Source of the DNA: Avidehalobacter sp964569265
GTDB taxonomy: Bacteria; Bacillota; Dehalobacteriia; UBA4068; UBA4997
Assembly (NCBI GenBank): GCA_964569265.1
Contig: CAZMTO010000027.1
Span: 1 to 21,955 of the forward strand
DNA length: 21,955 nt
Direction: 5' to 3'
A program made the position numbers and the translations under genes. The notes under the pieces were generated by a model that was given only the letters and a program-made list of their open reading frames with translations, was not told where the DNA came from and did no database searches. Position 1 is the stretch's first letter; each line of letters begins with the position of its first letter. Positions 14,390 through 21,910 of this stretch are shown piece by piece.

Positions 14390-14660
14390 GCACCACATCT
14401 TTGGGATCGTCGCCCTTGATGCTCAGCGGCGTACGATAAGTACGCCTAAATCGCATCTGCGGTCGTACTCACCCAAATCTGCGGCACTTATGCCTTTCTG
14501 GCTATTGTAGGACATAAGCATCACATCTTGGGGATCGTCGCCCTTGATGCTCAGCGTCGTACGATAAGTATGCCTAAATCGCATTTGCGGTCGTACTCAC
14601 CCAAATCTACGGCACTTATGCCTTTCTGGCTATTGTAGTGGACATAAGCACTGTATCTGC
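14372..14660 (+). repeat. Tandem palindromic repeats of ~128-130 bp
   Basis: Two nearly identical units start with GGACATAAGCA at 14382 and 14510; a partial third copy of the first ~10 bases starts at 14640. Each unit is an imperfect hairpin: the left arm (AGAAAGGACATAAG ... TTTGGG) pairs with the right arm (CCCAAATCT ... CTTATGCCTTTCT), with an inner GATGC...GCATC stem and the tip GGCGTAC-GATAA-GTACGCC in unit 1. Unit 2 differs at a few bases, including GCGTCG for GCGGCG and a broken tip stem. No gene is seen. The left edge supplies the rsmE stop codon and the right edge ends just before the mtaB promoter. Confidence 0.85.
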
Positions 14661-14661
14661 T

Positions 14662-14690
14662 TTGACACAAGCACCCCATTTTTAGATAAT
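14662..14690 (+). promoter_or_regulatory. Promoter of mtaB
   Basis: Consensus TTGACA (14662-14667), 17-bp spacer, GATAAT (14685-14690), 35 bases before the ATG. Confidence 0.75.
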
Positions 14691-14725
14691 TGATTAAACT
14701 GTAAGACTAACGAGGCGGTTATTAA

Positions 14726-16069
14726 ATGACAGAAAATCCGGAAAATAAGCGTTTTGCTATATATACGCTGGGCTGCAAGGTGAATCAGGAGGAAAGCGCA
14801 GCCATTGCCAATGTGTTTGCCGAACACGGTTGGCAGCAGGTGCCTTTTGGTGAGCCTGCCGAGGTAACGGTGATAAATACCTGTACCGTTACGCAAATTG
14901 CCGAAAAAAAGAGCCGTAATCTGCTGCGGCGGGCGGTGGCGGCCAACCCCGGCACGTTTATTGCGGCTACCGGCTGCTATGTGCAGATGAAGCCCGATGA
15001 GGCGGCGGCGATAAGCGGTGTTGATTTGCTGCTGGGGGCCAACGAAAAAGACGAGATGTTTAAGCTGGCCGAGGCCGGAGCGGCGCAAAAGCTGGCTGCC
15101 GGCAGGGTGGCGCAGCGGCGGCAGGTGTTGCCGGCGCGAGAGGTTACGGCTTATCGCGAGATTGGCAACCTTAACAGCCGCACCGACAGAACACGGGCCT
15201 TTGTTAAAATAGAAGATGGCTGTAATCAGTTTTGTACGTATTGTATTGTGCCGTATGTGCGCGGCCCGGTACGCAGCCGCCCCAAAGCTGCTGTTTTGGC
15301 GGAAATTGCCGAGCTGGTGCGTGACGGCTACGGCGAGGTGGTGCTTACGGGCATACATACCGGGGCTTACGGCACTGATTTGGGCGAAGGGCACGCTTTT
15401 GCCGATTTGGTGGCCGAAGCTGCTGCCATACCCGGCCTGCAACGTCTGCGTTTAGGGTCGGTGGAGCCGCACGAAATAACCCCGCAGTTGATAGCGCAGG
15501 TGGCCGCAAGCAAGGTTATTTGCCCGCATTTTCATATACCGCTGCAAGCGGCTGCCGATACTGTGTTGCAGGCTATGGGCCGCACCTATGATATGGCGTT
15601 TTACTTTGATTTGGTGGCGCAGATACGGGCGGCGATACCCACGGCGGCAATAACCACCGATATTATTGCCGGGTTTCCCGGAGAAACCGATGAGCTGTTT
15701 GCCGAGGGTTTGGCTAACATAGGTAAGCTGGCGCTGGCAGATGCCCATATTTTTCCGTATTCGCGGCGGGCAGGCACCCCTGCGGCCGATTTGCCCGGTC
15801 AGGTAAAAAATGCTGAAAAAAACCGTAGGGCAGCCGAAATTGCCCATGTGGTGGCGGCCGGCAGACGGGCTTACCGCAGTGGGTTTATCGGCAGCAGGAT
15901 AGATTTTTTGGCAGAGCGCGAGGTAGAGCGCGGCGGCCTTGTTGGGCTTAGCGGCTACACGGCCAATTATCTGCCGGTGTTTGCGCCCGGCATAAAGGCT
16001 AACCCCGGTGAAATGGTGAGCGCTGTGGCTATAGGGCTTAATGACGGTGATGAGGTTTTGGTCAGGTAG
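14726..16069 (+). CDS. mtaB: tRNA threonylcarbamoyladenosine (t6A37) methylthiotransferase
   Basis: Radical-SAM enzyme adding a methylthio group to t6A37 of ANN-decoding tRNAs (ms2t6A). Protein of 447 aa, ATG after GAGGCGG. Order: UPF0004 domain with cluster ligands C17 (LGCKVNQ), C53 (NTCTV) and C84 (TGCYV); radical-SAM cluster C166-x3-C170-x2-C173 in DGCNQFCTYC; the TGIHTGAYG and TTDIIAGFPGET motifs; C-terminal TRAM-like region (~380-447). TLGCKVNQ and TGIHTGAYG distinguish it from MiaB and RimO. The usual PLQSGSD reads PLQAAAD here, a small variation. The HIT gene follows after 55 bases. Confidence 0.96.
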   Translation: MTENPENKRFAIYTLGCKVNQEESAAIANVFAEHGWQQVPFGEPAEVTVINTCTVTQIAEKKSRNLLRRAVAANPGTFIAATGCYVQMKPDEAAAISGVDLLLGANEKDEMFKLAEAGAAQKLAAGRVAQRRQVLPAREVTAYREIGNLNSRTDRTRAFVKIEDGCNQFCTYCIVPYVRGPVRSRPKAAVLAEIAELVRDGYGEVVLTGIHTGAYGTDLGEGHAFADLVAEAAAIPGLQRLRLGSVEPHEITPQLIAQVAASKVICPHFHIPLQAAADTVLQAMGRTYDMAFYFDLVAQIRAAIPTAAITTDIIAGFPGETDELFAEGLANIGKLALADAHIFPYSRRAGTPAADLPGQVKNAEKNRRAAEIAHVVAAGRRAYRSGFIGSRIDFLAEREVERGGLVGLSGYTANYLPVFAPGIKANPGEMVSAVAIGLNDGDEVLVR

Positions 16070-16124
16070 CGGCGGCTATGGACAAAAACCTTAAAATAAA
16101 AACAAAAGATAAGGAGCGATAACA

Positions 16125-16466
16125 ATGACGGACTGTTTATTCTGCAAAATTGCTGCGGGCGAAATCCCCAGCACCAAGGTTTATGAAGATGATGATATTT
16201 TGGCGTTTAGGGATATTGCCCCCAAGGCCAAAACGCACATTTTAATAATACCCAAACGGCATATTGCCAGCCTGGCCGAGGCTACCCCCAAGGATGCGGC
16301 ACTGTTGGCCAAAATTCAGATACTGGCAACGTTGATTGCCAAGCAGGAAGGTATACTGGAAAGCGGCTTTCGCGTTATTACCAACAGCGGCAAAAATTCC
16401 GGTCAGGAGGTTGCACATTTGCATTATCATCTGCTTGGCGGCGAACAGTTGGGTGATATTTGCTGA
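16125..16466 (+). CDS. HIT-family nucleotide-binding protein
   Basis: Protein of 113 aa, AAGGAGCG before the ATG. Typical HinT-type histidine triad hydrolase of purine nucleoside phosphoramidates and acyl-adenylates: N-terminal DCLFCKIAAGEIPS, with two Cys of a possible zinc site; DILAFRDIAPKAKTHILIIPKRHI; and the catalytic triad H-L-H-Y-H-LLGG near residues 98-105. Full length. In many Bacillota this gene lies between mtaB and rpsU, as here; the physiological substrate is not established. Confidence 0.94.
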   Translation: MTDCLFCKIAAGEIPSTKVYEDDDILAFRDIAPKAKTHILIIPKRHIASLAEATPKDAALLAKIQILATLIAKQEGILESGFRVITNSGKNSGQEVAHLHYHLLGGEQLGDIC

Positions 16467-16494
16467 CAATCGTAAAAAATTACGCAATAAACTG

Positions 16495-16523
16495 TTGACT
16501 AAACGGCAAAAATTTTATATAAT
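16495..16523 (+). promoter_or_regulatory. Promoter of rpsU
   Basis: TTGACT (16495-16500), 17-bp spacer, consensus TATAAT (16518-16523). It leaves a ~115-base leader before the GTG. Confidence 0.8.
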
Positions 16524-16529
16524 ACATTA

Positions 16530-16640
16530 GTAATTGTTTAGTTAGAAGTATGCCGCTTGCGGCGTATATCATATTTTTGCGAGGATGTTTAGATCCTGCA
16601 AGTCTTCAACTGCACAGCCTGTTGATTGCGAGGGGAGGGA
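16530..16640 (+). other. Structured leader of rpsU
   Basis: Two hairpins: TATGCCGC/GCGGCGTA near 16547-16565 (one G-U pair) and AGGAT/ATCCT (16582-16597, loop GTTTAG). A strong AGGGGAGGG ribosome binding site ends the leader. Ribosomal-protein autoregulation is possible but not shown. Confidence 0.4.
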
Positions 16641-16645
16641 AATTT

Positions 16646-16822
16646 GTGAGCGAAGTCAAAGTTGGAAAAAATGAATCCCTTGACAGTGCTTTGCGTAGGT
16701 TTAAGCGTACTTGTCAGCGTTCCGGCGTTATGAGTGAGATCCGTAAGCATGAACACTATGAGAAGCCCAGCGTCAGAAGAAAGAAAAAATCTGAAGCTGC
16801 CAGAAAGCGCAAGTGGAAGTAA
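16646..16822 (+). CDS. rpsU: 30S ribosomal protein S21
   Basis: Protein of 58 aa, the usual S21 length. The GTG at 16646 is chosen because AGGGGAGGG sits 6-7 bases upstream and the product then begins SEVKVGKNESLDSALRRFKR, the conserved S21 start; the open frame further upstream belongs to the leader. The basic tail KPSVRRKKKSEAARKRK is typical. S21 is a small, loosely held 30S protein that helps base pairing near the anti-Shine-Dalgarno site. It has its own promoter and terminator. Confidence 0.96.
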   Translation: MSEVKVGKNESLDSALRRFKRTCQRSGVMSEIRKHEHYEKPSVRRKKKSEAARKRKWK

Positions 16823-16834
16823 TTTTGGGTTCAT

Positions 16835-16873
16835 ATCTCCGTACTCCTGGTTTAAGGGTACGGAGATTTTTTT
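16835..16873 (+). terminator. Terminator of rpsU
   Basis: Perfect 10-bp stem ATCTCCGTAC (16835-16844) / GTACGGAGAT (16858-16867), followed by a T-run. Confidence 0.92.
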
Positions 16874-16893
16874 GCCTTTTTGCAAAAAGCGGT

Positions 16894-16921
16894 TTGCTTT
16901 GGCGCGGTTTTATGATATTAT
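16894..16921 (+). promoter_or_regulatory. Promoter of pyrKD
   Basis: TTGCTT (16894-16899), 16-bp spacer, TATTAT (16916-16921). No PyrR-type anti-antiterminator structure or attenuator is evident in the short ~25-base leader. Confidence 0.55.
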
Positions 16922-16950
16922 GATATTAACTAAATTATTGGGTGGTGGTA

Positions 16951-17754
16951 TGCTTGATTAAAGGAATAGAAGCTATTGATGCCAAGGTGCTGGATATTTT
17001 TGCGGTGGCCGATGGTATTTTTGAGCTGGAACTGTTGGCACCGGGGGTGGCGGCCAAGGCTAAGCCCGGGCAGTTTGTAATGATAAGACCCAACCGTGTG
17101 GGCCAGCCTTTTTTGGGGCGGCCTATGGGTATTTTTGACGTTAACGAAGAAAAAGGCAGTATAAGCATTTTGTTTGAGGTTCACGGGGCGGGCACCGGCC
17201 TGCTGGCAACCGCTAAGCCCGGCGATATGCTGCCGCTTACGGCACCTTTGGGCAACGGCTTTACTGTGCAGGATGGTGGCCGTGCGCTGGTTATCGGCGG
17301 TGGTATTGGTATTGCGCCGCTGTACCCGCTGGTAAAAGAGCTTAAACGCCGCAATGTTTATACCGAGGTGCGTTTGGGTGCGCAGACATCTGACCGTATT
17401 TTGGCGATGGACAGGCTTATGCGGCAGGATGTTCCGCTGGATATTTACACCGATGATGGGTCGATGGGAACAGCGGGTTACCCCAGCAAGGGCCTGCTGG
17501 ATATGTTGCAGGAATACCCCTTTGATATGATATATTGCTGCGGGCCTATGCCGCTTATGCGCGGTGTGGCGCAAATTGCCAAAATGGCCGGGGTGCCCTG
17601 TCAGGTATCTTTAGAAGAAAGAATGGGCTGCGGCTTTGGCATTTGTGTGGGCTGTGTGGTAGATCATAAGGCGGCCGATGGTACCATTAGCAAAAAGCGC
17701 GTATGCTACGACGGCCCGGTATTCGACGGAAAAGAGGTGTTTTTTAATGACTGA
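16951..17754 (+). CDS. pyrK: Dihydroorotate dehydrogenase B electron-transfer subunit
   Basis: FAD and [2Fe-2S] subunit passing electrons from PyrD to NAD+. About 267 aa from the TTG at 16951, which has GGTGG upstream; an in-frame GTG at 16942 has no ribosome binding site but cannot be excluded. FAD domain: R-P-M-G-I near 56-60 and GAGTGLLA; NAD domain: GGGIGIAPLYPL (115-126) and CCGPMPLM (195-202). Cluster ligands are C226, C231, C234 and C251 in MGCGFGICVGC ... RVCYDGPVF. Its stop overlaps the pyrD start by 8 bases. The pair stands apart from other pyrimidine genes. Confidence 0.94.
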   Translation, partial: CLIKGIEAIDAKVLDIFAVADGIFELELLAPGVAAKAKPGQFVMIRPNRVGQPFLGRPMGIFDVNEEKGSISILFEVHGAGTGLLATAKPGDMLPLTAPLGNGFTVQDGGRALVIGGGIGIAPLYPLVKELKRRNVYTEVRLGAQTSDRILAMDRLMRQDVPLDIYTDDGSMGTAGYPSKGLLDMLQEYPFDMIYCCGPMPLMRGVAQIAKMAGVPCQVSLEERMGCGFGICVGCVVDHKAADGTISKKRVCYDGPVFDGKEVFFND

Positions 17755-18664
17755 TTTAGCGGTAGAATTTGCCGGTATAAAGGCTAAAAACCCGGTATTT
17801 TTGGCCAGCGGCACCTGTGGCTTCGGCAAAGAGCTTAACGAGATATTTTCGATAGATAAATTGGGCGGCATAATGGTAAAGGGCACCACCTTGGCGCCCC
17901 GTATGGGCAACAATACACCGCGTATAGCCGAAACCCCCAGCGGTCTGCTTAACTGCGTGGGGCTGCAAAACCCCGGCCTTGATGCTGTTTTGGCGGATTC
18001 TCTGCCGTGGGTATGCGGGCATAACCTTGCCGTGCTGATGAATATTTCGGGCGGGGAACCGGCTGACTATGCCGAAATTGCCAGCCGTGTAGACGGCACC
18101 CCCGGTTTGGCCGGCTTAGAGGTAAATATATCGTGCCCCAATGTAAAGGCCGGCGGTATGGCGCACGGTGCGCACCCCAAAACGGCGGCTGCGGTGGTAG
18201 AGGCAGTGCGCCGCGAAACCAAGCTGCCGGTAGTGGTAAAGTTATCGCCTAATGTTACGGATATTGCCGAAATTGCCCGCGCGGTGGAAGCTGCCGGTGC
18301 CGATGCGGTATCGCTGGTGAACACTTTTTTGGCTATGGTTATAGACATTAACCGGCGCAAGCCCCTGTTGGGCAACGTTACCGGTGGGTTATCCGGCCCG
18401 GCCATACGCCCTATAGCCGTAAGAATGGTGTATCAGGTGGCGCAGGCAGTAAAAATACCGATAATTGGTATGGGCGGCATTATGACGGCTGAGGATGCCC
18501 TGCAATTTATGATGGCCGGTGCCAACGCTGTGGCTATTGGTGCCGCTACTATGACTGACCCGCTGGCGGCACTGAAGATAATTGACGGACTGGACAAGTG
18601 GTGCGAGGCTAATGGGGTTAGGGATATTAATGAGATTATTGGTGCAGCTCTCCCTGCGCTTTAA
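17747..18664 (+). CDS. pyrD: Dihydroorotate dehydrogenase, class 1B catalytic subunit
   Basis: Oxidises dihydroorotate to orotate in pyrimidine synthesis with FMN. Protein of 305 aa, ATG at 17747 after AAAGAGGTG, overlapping the pyrK stop. TIM-barrel motifs: FLASGTCGFG, K45 in VKGTT, NCVGLQNPG, the active-site C130 in LEVNISCPNVK (Cys marks class 1B, Ser would mark class 2), VKLSPNV, NTF, GGLSGPAIRPIAVRMVYQV and GMGGIMTAEDALQFMMAGANAVAIGAA. Together with PyrK it forms the NAD+-dependent PyrDK heterotetramer used by anaerobic Bacillota. Confidence 0.97.
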   Translation: MTDLAVEFAGIKAKNPVFLASGTCGFGKELNEIFSIDKLGGIMVKGTTLAPRMGNNTPRIAETPSGLLNCVGLQNPGLDAVLADSLPWVCGHNLAVLMNISGGEPADYAEIASRVDGTPGLAGLEVNISCPNVKAGGMAHGAHPKTAAAVVEAVRRETKLPVVVKLSPNVTDIAEIARAVEAAGADAVSLVNTFLAMVIDINRRKPLLGNVTGGLSGPAIRPIAVRMVYQVAQAVKIPIIGMGGIMTAEDALQFMMAGANAVAIGAATMTDPLAALKIIDGLDKWCEANGVRDINEIIGAALPAL

Positions 18665-18870
18665 TAGCACACCATCTGCGGCGTCATATAATTTCTCGCA
18701 AGGCTGCCTGCTAAGGTATATAGGGCGGTGGATGGGACAAGACAACTGTTTATTCAGCCTTGATTGAACAACCTATGCAAGTTGTGCTGCATTTTTAGGT
18801 TCGTTGTCTGCCCGGCTCAGCGGTGTATTCTTAAATCGTCGTTGCATACGACAAAAATCAGTAAAATAAA
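18665..18870 (+). repeat. Degenerate palindromic element related to the 14372 repeats
   Basis: A gene-free 200-bp stretch after pyrD. It contains GCTCAGCGGTGTA (18815-18827) and TAAATCG (18832-18838), matching GCTCAGCGGCGTA and TAAATCG of the tandem repeat at 14421-14453. A hairpin ACAAC/GTTGT lies near 18769-18786, a longer arm pair GGGACAAGACAAC / GTTCGTTGTCTGCCC spans 18733-18813, and GTCGT-TGCAT-ACGAC lies at 18838-18852. It starts with CACACCATCT, also seen in the element at 11278. Kinship is by eye. Confidence 0.45.
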
Positions 18871-18872
18871 AA

Positions 18873-18919
18873 AACGCCGATGACCGCGAAAAACGGTTGT
18901 CGGCGTTAAATTTTTTTTG
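18873..18919. terminator. Bidirectional terminator between pyrD and the anion permease
   Basis: 14-bp stem AACGCCGATGACCG (18873-18886) / CGGTTGTCGGCGTT (18894-18907, one G-U), with T-runs on both sides, serving two convergent genes. Confidence 0.9.
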
Positions 18920-18923
18920 TGTT

Positions 18924-20342
18924 TTATACTACCGAAAAATATGCCCAATACTGCACAAACAGCCAGCCCAGCAGCGTTATAATGGCAATGCCGCTAACGG
19001 TTTGCTTTAGCCCGTGGCGGAACAAAAATGCCGGAGACAGACCATGGCCAATGGGTATGGCGCGTATGGAGGTTGGCAGCATATACGAGGTGTTAAAGGC
19101 GGCGGCGCAAATGTATATGTAGGGTATGGGGTTTAGACCGCCGGCCTGGCACACGCTTATAACTATGGGCAGGGCAATGGCGGCGGCTGCGGTGTTACTG
19201 GCGGTTTCGGCCAGCATAACGGTAAAGGCGGTAAACACAAATATGGTAAGCAGCCCACCGGCCAGCTCAAAGTTTTCGACAATGTGGGCAATGGCATCGG
19301 CGGCACCGGTATCGGTTATAACTGCGCCCAAGGCCGTGCCGCCCGCAAATATGAACAGCAGCCCCCAGAGCACGCCTTTTTCCGCTTCGGCCCAGCTTAG
19401 CAGGGTTTTACGGTCTGCCTTGCAAGACGGACACATAATGGTGATCATACCCAGCAGCAAAAATACATAGGCAGGCTTTAAGCCGGGCAGCCACTGCGCA
19501 TACAGCGGGCGCACAAAGGCCAGCAGTGTGGCAACTGCAAAAAAGCACAGGCTAAGGCGTTCATCGCGGTTCATAGGGGGCAGCTTGGCGTATTCGGCTT
19601 CAAAAAAGTGGCGGCTGCCGGGCAGGGTGGTGCGCCCCAGACGTATGCCAAACAACAGCAGCAGGTTTACGGTTACCATCAGCAGCAAAAAGGGCAGCAG
19701 GTGTATTATCCACGAGGCATAGGCGTATTCCTGCCCGGTAAGCTGCTCAAAATAATCTACCGCCACCAGATTCATAGCGCCGCCCAGGGGGGTGCCCAGG
19801 CCGCCAATGCCGCTGCCCCAGGTTATGGCCACCATAATTACCGCGGCAATGCGGTTGTTGGGTATATCGCCCTCGCCGACAAATTTAAGCATAGATATGG
19901 CAATGGGTATCATAATGGCGCAAACCACCGCGTTGGGCAGCAAAGCCGAAAGCGCCGTGGCCAGCAAAAACCATATGGCCACCTGCTGTTTAAGCTTGGG
20001 GCCTATAAGGCACAGCGCCCGCATGGCAAGGCGTTTATCAAGGCCGCATTTTTCCCAAGAGAGCGATAACAGGTCGGCACCCAGCAGCAAAATGGTTATT
20101 TCGCTGAAAAATTTGCCCGTTACGGTACTCATAGGTACCAAATCAAAAAAGGCATTCAGCAATATCGGCAAAAAGGCCGTTACCGCCACCGGCACCGGCA
20201 GCATAACCCACCAGCAGCACATCCACAGCAGCATACCAATAGCAGCCCTGGCGGCAAAGCTGAACCCACCGGGAAACAGCAGCACTGCCCCGGCAAAAAG
20301 CAGCGGCCCCACAACAAGGCTTAACAGTTTGCGCCTATTCAT
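18924..20342 (-). CDS. SLC13 (DASS)-family anion permease
   Basis: About 472 aa from the ATG at 20342, which follows AAAGGGGGC. Eleven or so transmembrane segments in two repeats. Typical of divalent-anion:Na+ symporters are FFSEITILLLGADLLSLSWEKCGLDKRLA, the WGSGIGGLGTPLGGAMNLV stretch and the C-terminal AETASNTAAAAIALPI with the SNT motif at 382-384. The matching N-terminal motif reads LPNAVV (135-140), so the first substrate-binding SNT is altered. Likely cargo is a di- or tricarboxylate, but this change makes it uncertain. Single gene with its own promoter, divergent from tuf. Confidence 0.9.
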   Translation of the reverse strand: MNRRKLLSLVVGPLLFAGAVLLFPGGFSFAARAAIGMLLWMCCWWVMLPVPVAVTAFLPILLNAFFDLVPMSTVTGKFFSEITILLLGADLLSLSWEKCGLDKRLAMRALCLIGPKLKQQVAIWFLLATALSALLPNAVVCAIMIPIAISMLKFVGEGDIPNNRIAAVIMVAITWGSGIGGLGTPLGGAMNLVAVDYFEQLTGQEYAYASWIIHLLPFLLLMVTVNLLLLFGIRLGRTTLPGSRHFFEAEYAKLPPMNRDERLSLCFFAVATLLAFVRPLYAQWLPGLKPAYVFLLLGMITIMCPSCKADRKTLLSWAEAEKGVLWGLLFIFAGGTALGAVITDTGAADAIAHIVENFELAGGLLTIFVFTAFTVMLAETASNTAAAAIALPIVISVCQAGGLNPIPYIYICAAAFNTSYMLPTSIRAIPIGHGLSPAFLFRHGLKQTVSGIAIITLLGWLFVQYWAYFSVV

Positions 20343-20366
20343 AAAAAAGCCCCCTTTATGTACCCC

Positions 20367-20395
20367 ATTATACGCCTTGGCAAGCGGCAATTCAA
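20367..20395 (-). promoter_or_regulatory. Promoter of the anion permease
   Basis: On the minus strand: TTGAAT (20395-20390), 17-bp spacer, consensus TATAAT (20372-20367), 25 bases before the ATG. Confidence 0.75.
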
Positions 20396-20480
20396 TATGC
20401 TTATGTTGGCAGATAGAGCGCAAAATTAGTTAAAAATTTTAATATGTATAAATTTTGTTAAGGATATTTGGTGCGGTAGA

Positions 20481-20509
20481 TTGACAAGCGCCAAAATATG
20501 AATTAAAAT
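20481..20509 (+). promoter_or_regulatory. Promoter of tuf
   Basis: Consensus TTGACA (20481-20486), 17-bp spacer, TAAAAT (20504-20509), with an AT-rich stretch upstream (20420-20465) that may act as an UP element. The ~80-base leader carries a TGCCTG/CAGGCA hairpin near 20521-20542. Confidence 0.8.
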
Positions 20510-20594
20510 AGACAGTGTAGATGCCTGTATGCAGATGCAGGCAAAAAACCGTTTTTTTAGCTTTACAACAGATATTTTTTATGGAGGAAGAAAA

Positions 20595-21797
20595 ATGGCA
20601 AAACAGAAATTTGAACGCAAAAAGCCGCACGTAAATATTGGCACCATTGGTCACGTAGACCATGGTAAGACCACCCTGACTGCGGCAATTACCCGTTGTT
20701 TGGCAGCAGCCGGCGGCGCAGAAGCAAGAGCTTATGACCAGATCGACTCTGCTCCGGAAGAAAGAGCTCGTGGTATCACGATCAACACTTCTCACGTAGA
20801 GTACGAGACCGAAACTCGTCACTATGCACACGTAGACTGCCCCGGCCACGCCGACTATGTAAAGAACATGATCACCGGTGCAGCTCAGATGGACGGTGCA
20901 ATTCTGGTAGTATCTGCCGCTGACGGCCCGATGCCCCAGACCCGTGAGCACATTCTGCTGTCCCGTCAGGTAGGTGTACCTTACATCGTAGTATTCCTGA
21001 ACAAGGCTGACCAGGTTGACGACGACGAGCTGATGGAACTGGTAGAGATGGAAGTTCGCGAACTGCTGAACGAATACGAATTCCCGGGCGACGATATTCC
21101 GATCATCAAGGGCTCTGCTCTGAAGGCATTGGAATGTGGCTGCGGCAGCCGTGACTGTGCAGCCTGCGCACCGATTTGGGAATTGATGGATGCAGTTGAC
21201 GCATACATTCCCACCCCCGAGCGTGACATCGACAAGACCTTCCTGATGCCCATCGAGGACGTATTCACCATTACCGGCCGTGGTACTGTAGTAACCGGTC
21301 GTGTAGAGCGTGGCCAGGTTAAGGTTGGCGATGCTGTATCTATCGTAGGTTTGATGGATGAGCCTAAGAACACCGTAGTAACCGGTGTAGAAATGTTCCG
21401 CAAGCTGCTTGACTTTGCAGAAGCCGGCGACAACATCGGCGCACTGCTGCGTGGTATTGACCGCAAGGAAGTTGAGCGTGGTCAGGTACTGGCTAAGCCC
21501 GGTTCCATTCATCCCCACACCAAGTTCAGCGGCGAGGTTTATGTACTGACCAAAGAAGAAGGTGGCCGTCATACTCCTTTCTTCAATGGCTATCGTCCGC
21601 AGTTCTACTTCCGTACCACCGACGTTACCGGTGTAGCTCTGCTGCCCGAAGGCGTTGAAATGGTAATGCCCGGCGATAACATTCGTATGAACATCGAGTT
21701 GATTACGCCTATCGCTATTGAAGAAGGTCTGCGTTTCGCTATCCGTGAGGGTGGCCGTACCGTAGGCGCCGGCGTAGTAACCGCCATCAACGAGTAA
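20595..21797 (+). CDS. tuf: Translation elongation factor Tu
   Basis: GTPase that delivers aminoacyl-tRNA to the ribosome. 400 aa from the ATG at 20595 (GGAGG at 20583-20587), giving MAKQKFERKKPHVNIGTIGH. G-domain motifs: GHVDHGKT (19-26), DCPGH (81-85), NKAD (136-139) and SAL (174-176); then domains 2 and 3 (RGTVVTGRVERG; GGRHTPFFNGYRPQFYFRTTDVTG; end VGAGVVTAINE). Odd: after LKALE the usual short linker is replaced by C181-x-C183-x4-C188-x2-C191, a possible metal-binding insert at the end of the G domain. Codons are strongly biased, as expected for a highly expressed gene. It has its own promoter rather than following fusA. Confidence 0.98.
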   Translation: MAKQKFERKKPHVNIGTIGHVDHGKTTLTAAITRCLAAAGGAEARAYDQIDSAPEERARGITINTSHVEYETETRHYAHVDCPGHADYVKNMITGAAQMDGAILVVSAADGPMPQTREHILLSRQVGVPYIVVFLNKADQVDDDELMELVEMEVRELLNEYEFPGDDIPIIKGSALKALECGCGSRDCAACAPIWELMDAVDAYIPTPERDIDKTFLMPIEDVFTITGRGTVVTGRVERGQVKVGDAVSIVGLMDEPKNTVVTGVEMFRKLLDFAEAGDNIGALLRGIDRKEVERGQVLAKPGSIHPHTKFSGEVYVLTKEEGGRHTPFFNGYRPQFYFRTTDVTGVALLPEGVEMVMPGDNIRMNIELITPIAIEEGLRFAIREGGRTVGAGVVTAINE

Positions 21798-21816
21798 AAT
21801 AAGCATATAAAAAAGG

Positions 21817-21892
21817 CTTACAAAAATCTGCCGAGAGGGGCTTTGCTATGCCGAAGTAAGGCTTCTATTGGACAGCCGGTGAGGTTTTTAAG
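21817..21892 (+). other. Folded segment behind tuf (possible structured RNA)
   Basis: The arm CTTACAAAAATCTGCC (21817-21832) can pair, with small bulges, to GGTGAGGTTTTTAAG (21878-21892), enclosing GCCGAAGTAAGGC and GGCTTCTATTGGACAG. The TGCCGAG ... GCTTCTAT order recalls the core of ribosomal-protein L10 leaders, but the remaining arms of that family are not evident. It could be a leader for a gene beyond the window or 3' UTR structure of tuf. Confidence 0.35.
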
Positions 21893-21910
21893 TGATTTTT
21901 TATTAAATAA

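Noticed and set aside
14381..14640. CRISPR-like tandem repeat
   Set aside because: Units are ~128 bp and contiguous with no spacers, and each is itself palindromic; not a CRISPR array.
20439..21806. Long open frame of 455 codons on the minus strand opposite tuf
   Set aside because: It mirrors the tuf gene, whose strong codon bias clears stops on the other strand. It lacks a plausible domain pattern and ribosome binding site.
21840..21880. Glycine riboswitch suggested by GCCGAAG and GGACAG
   Set aside because: The CTCTCAGG-type element and the paired aptamer layout are missing, so the two short matches are not enough.
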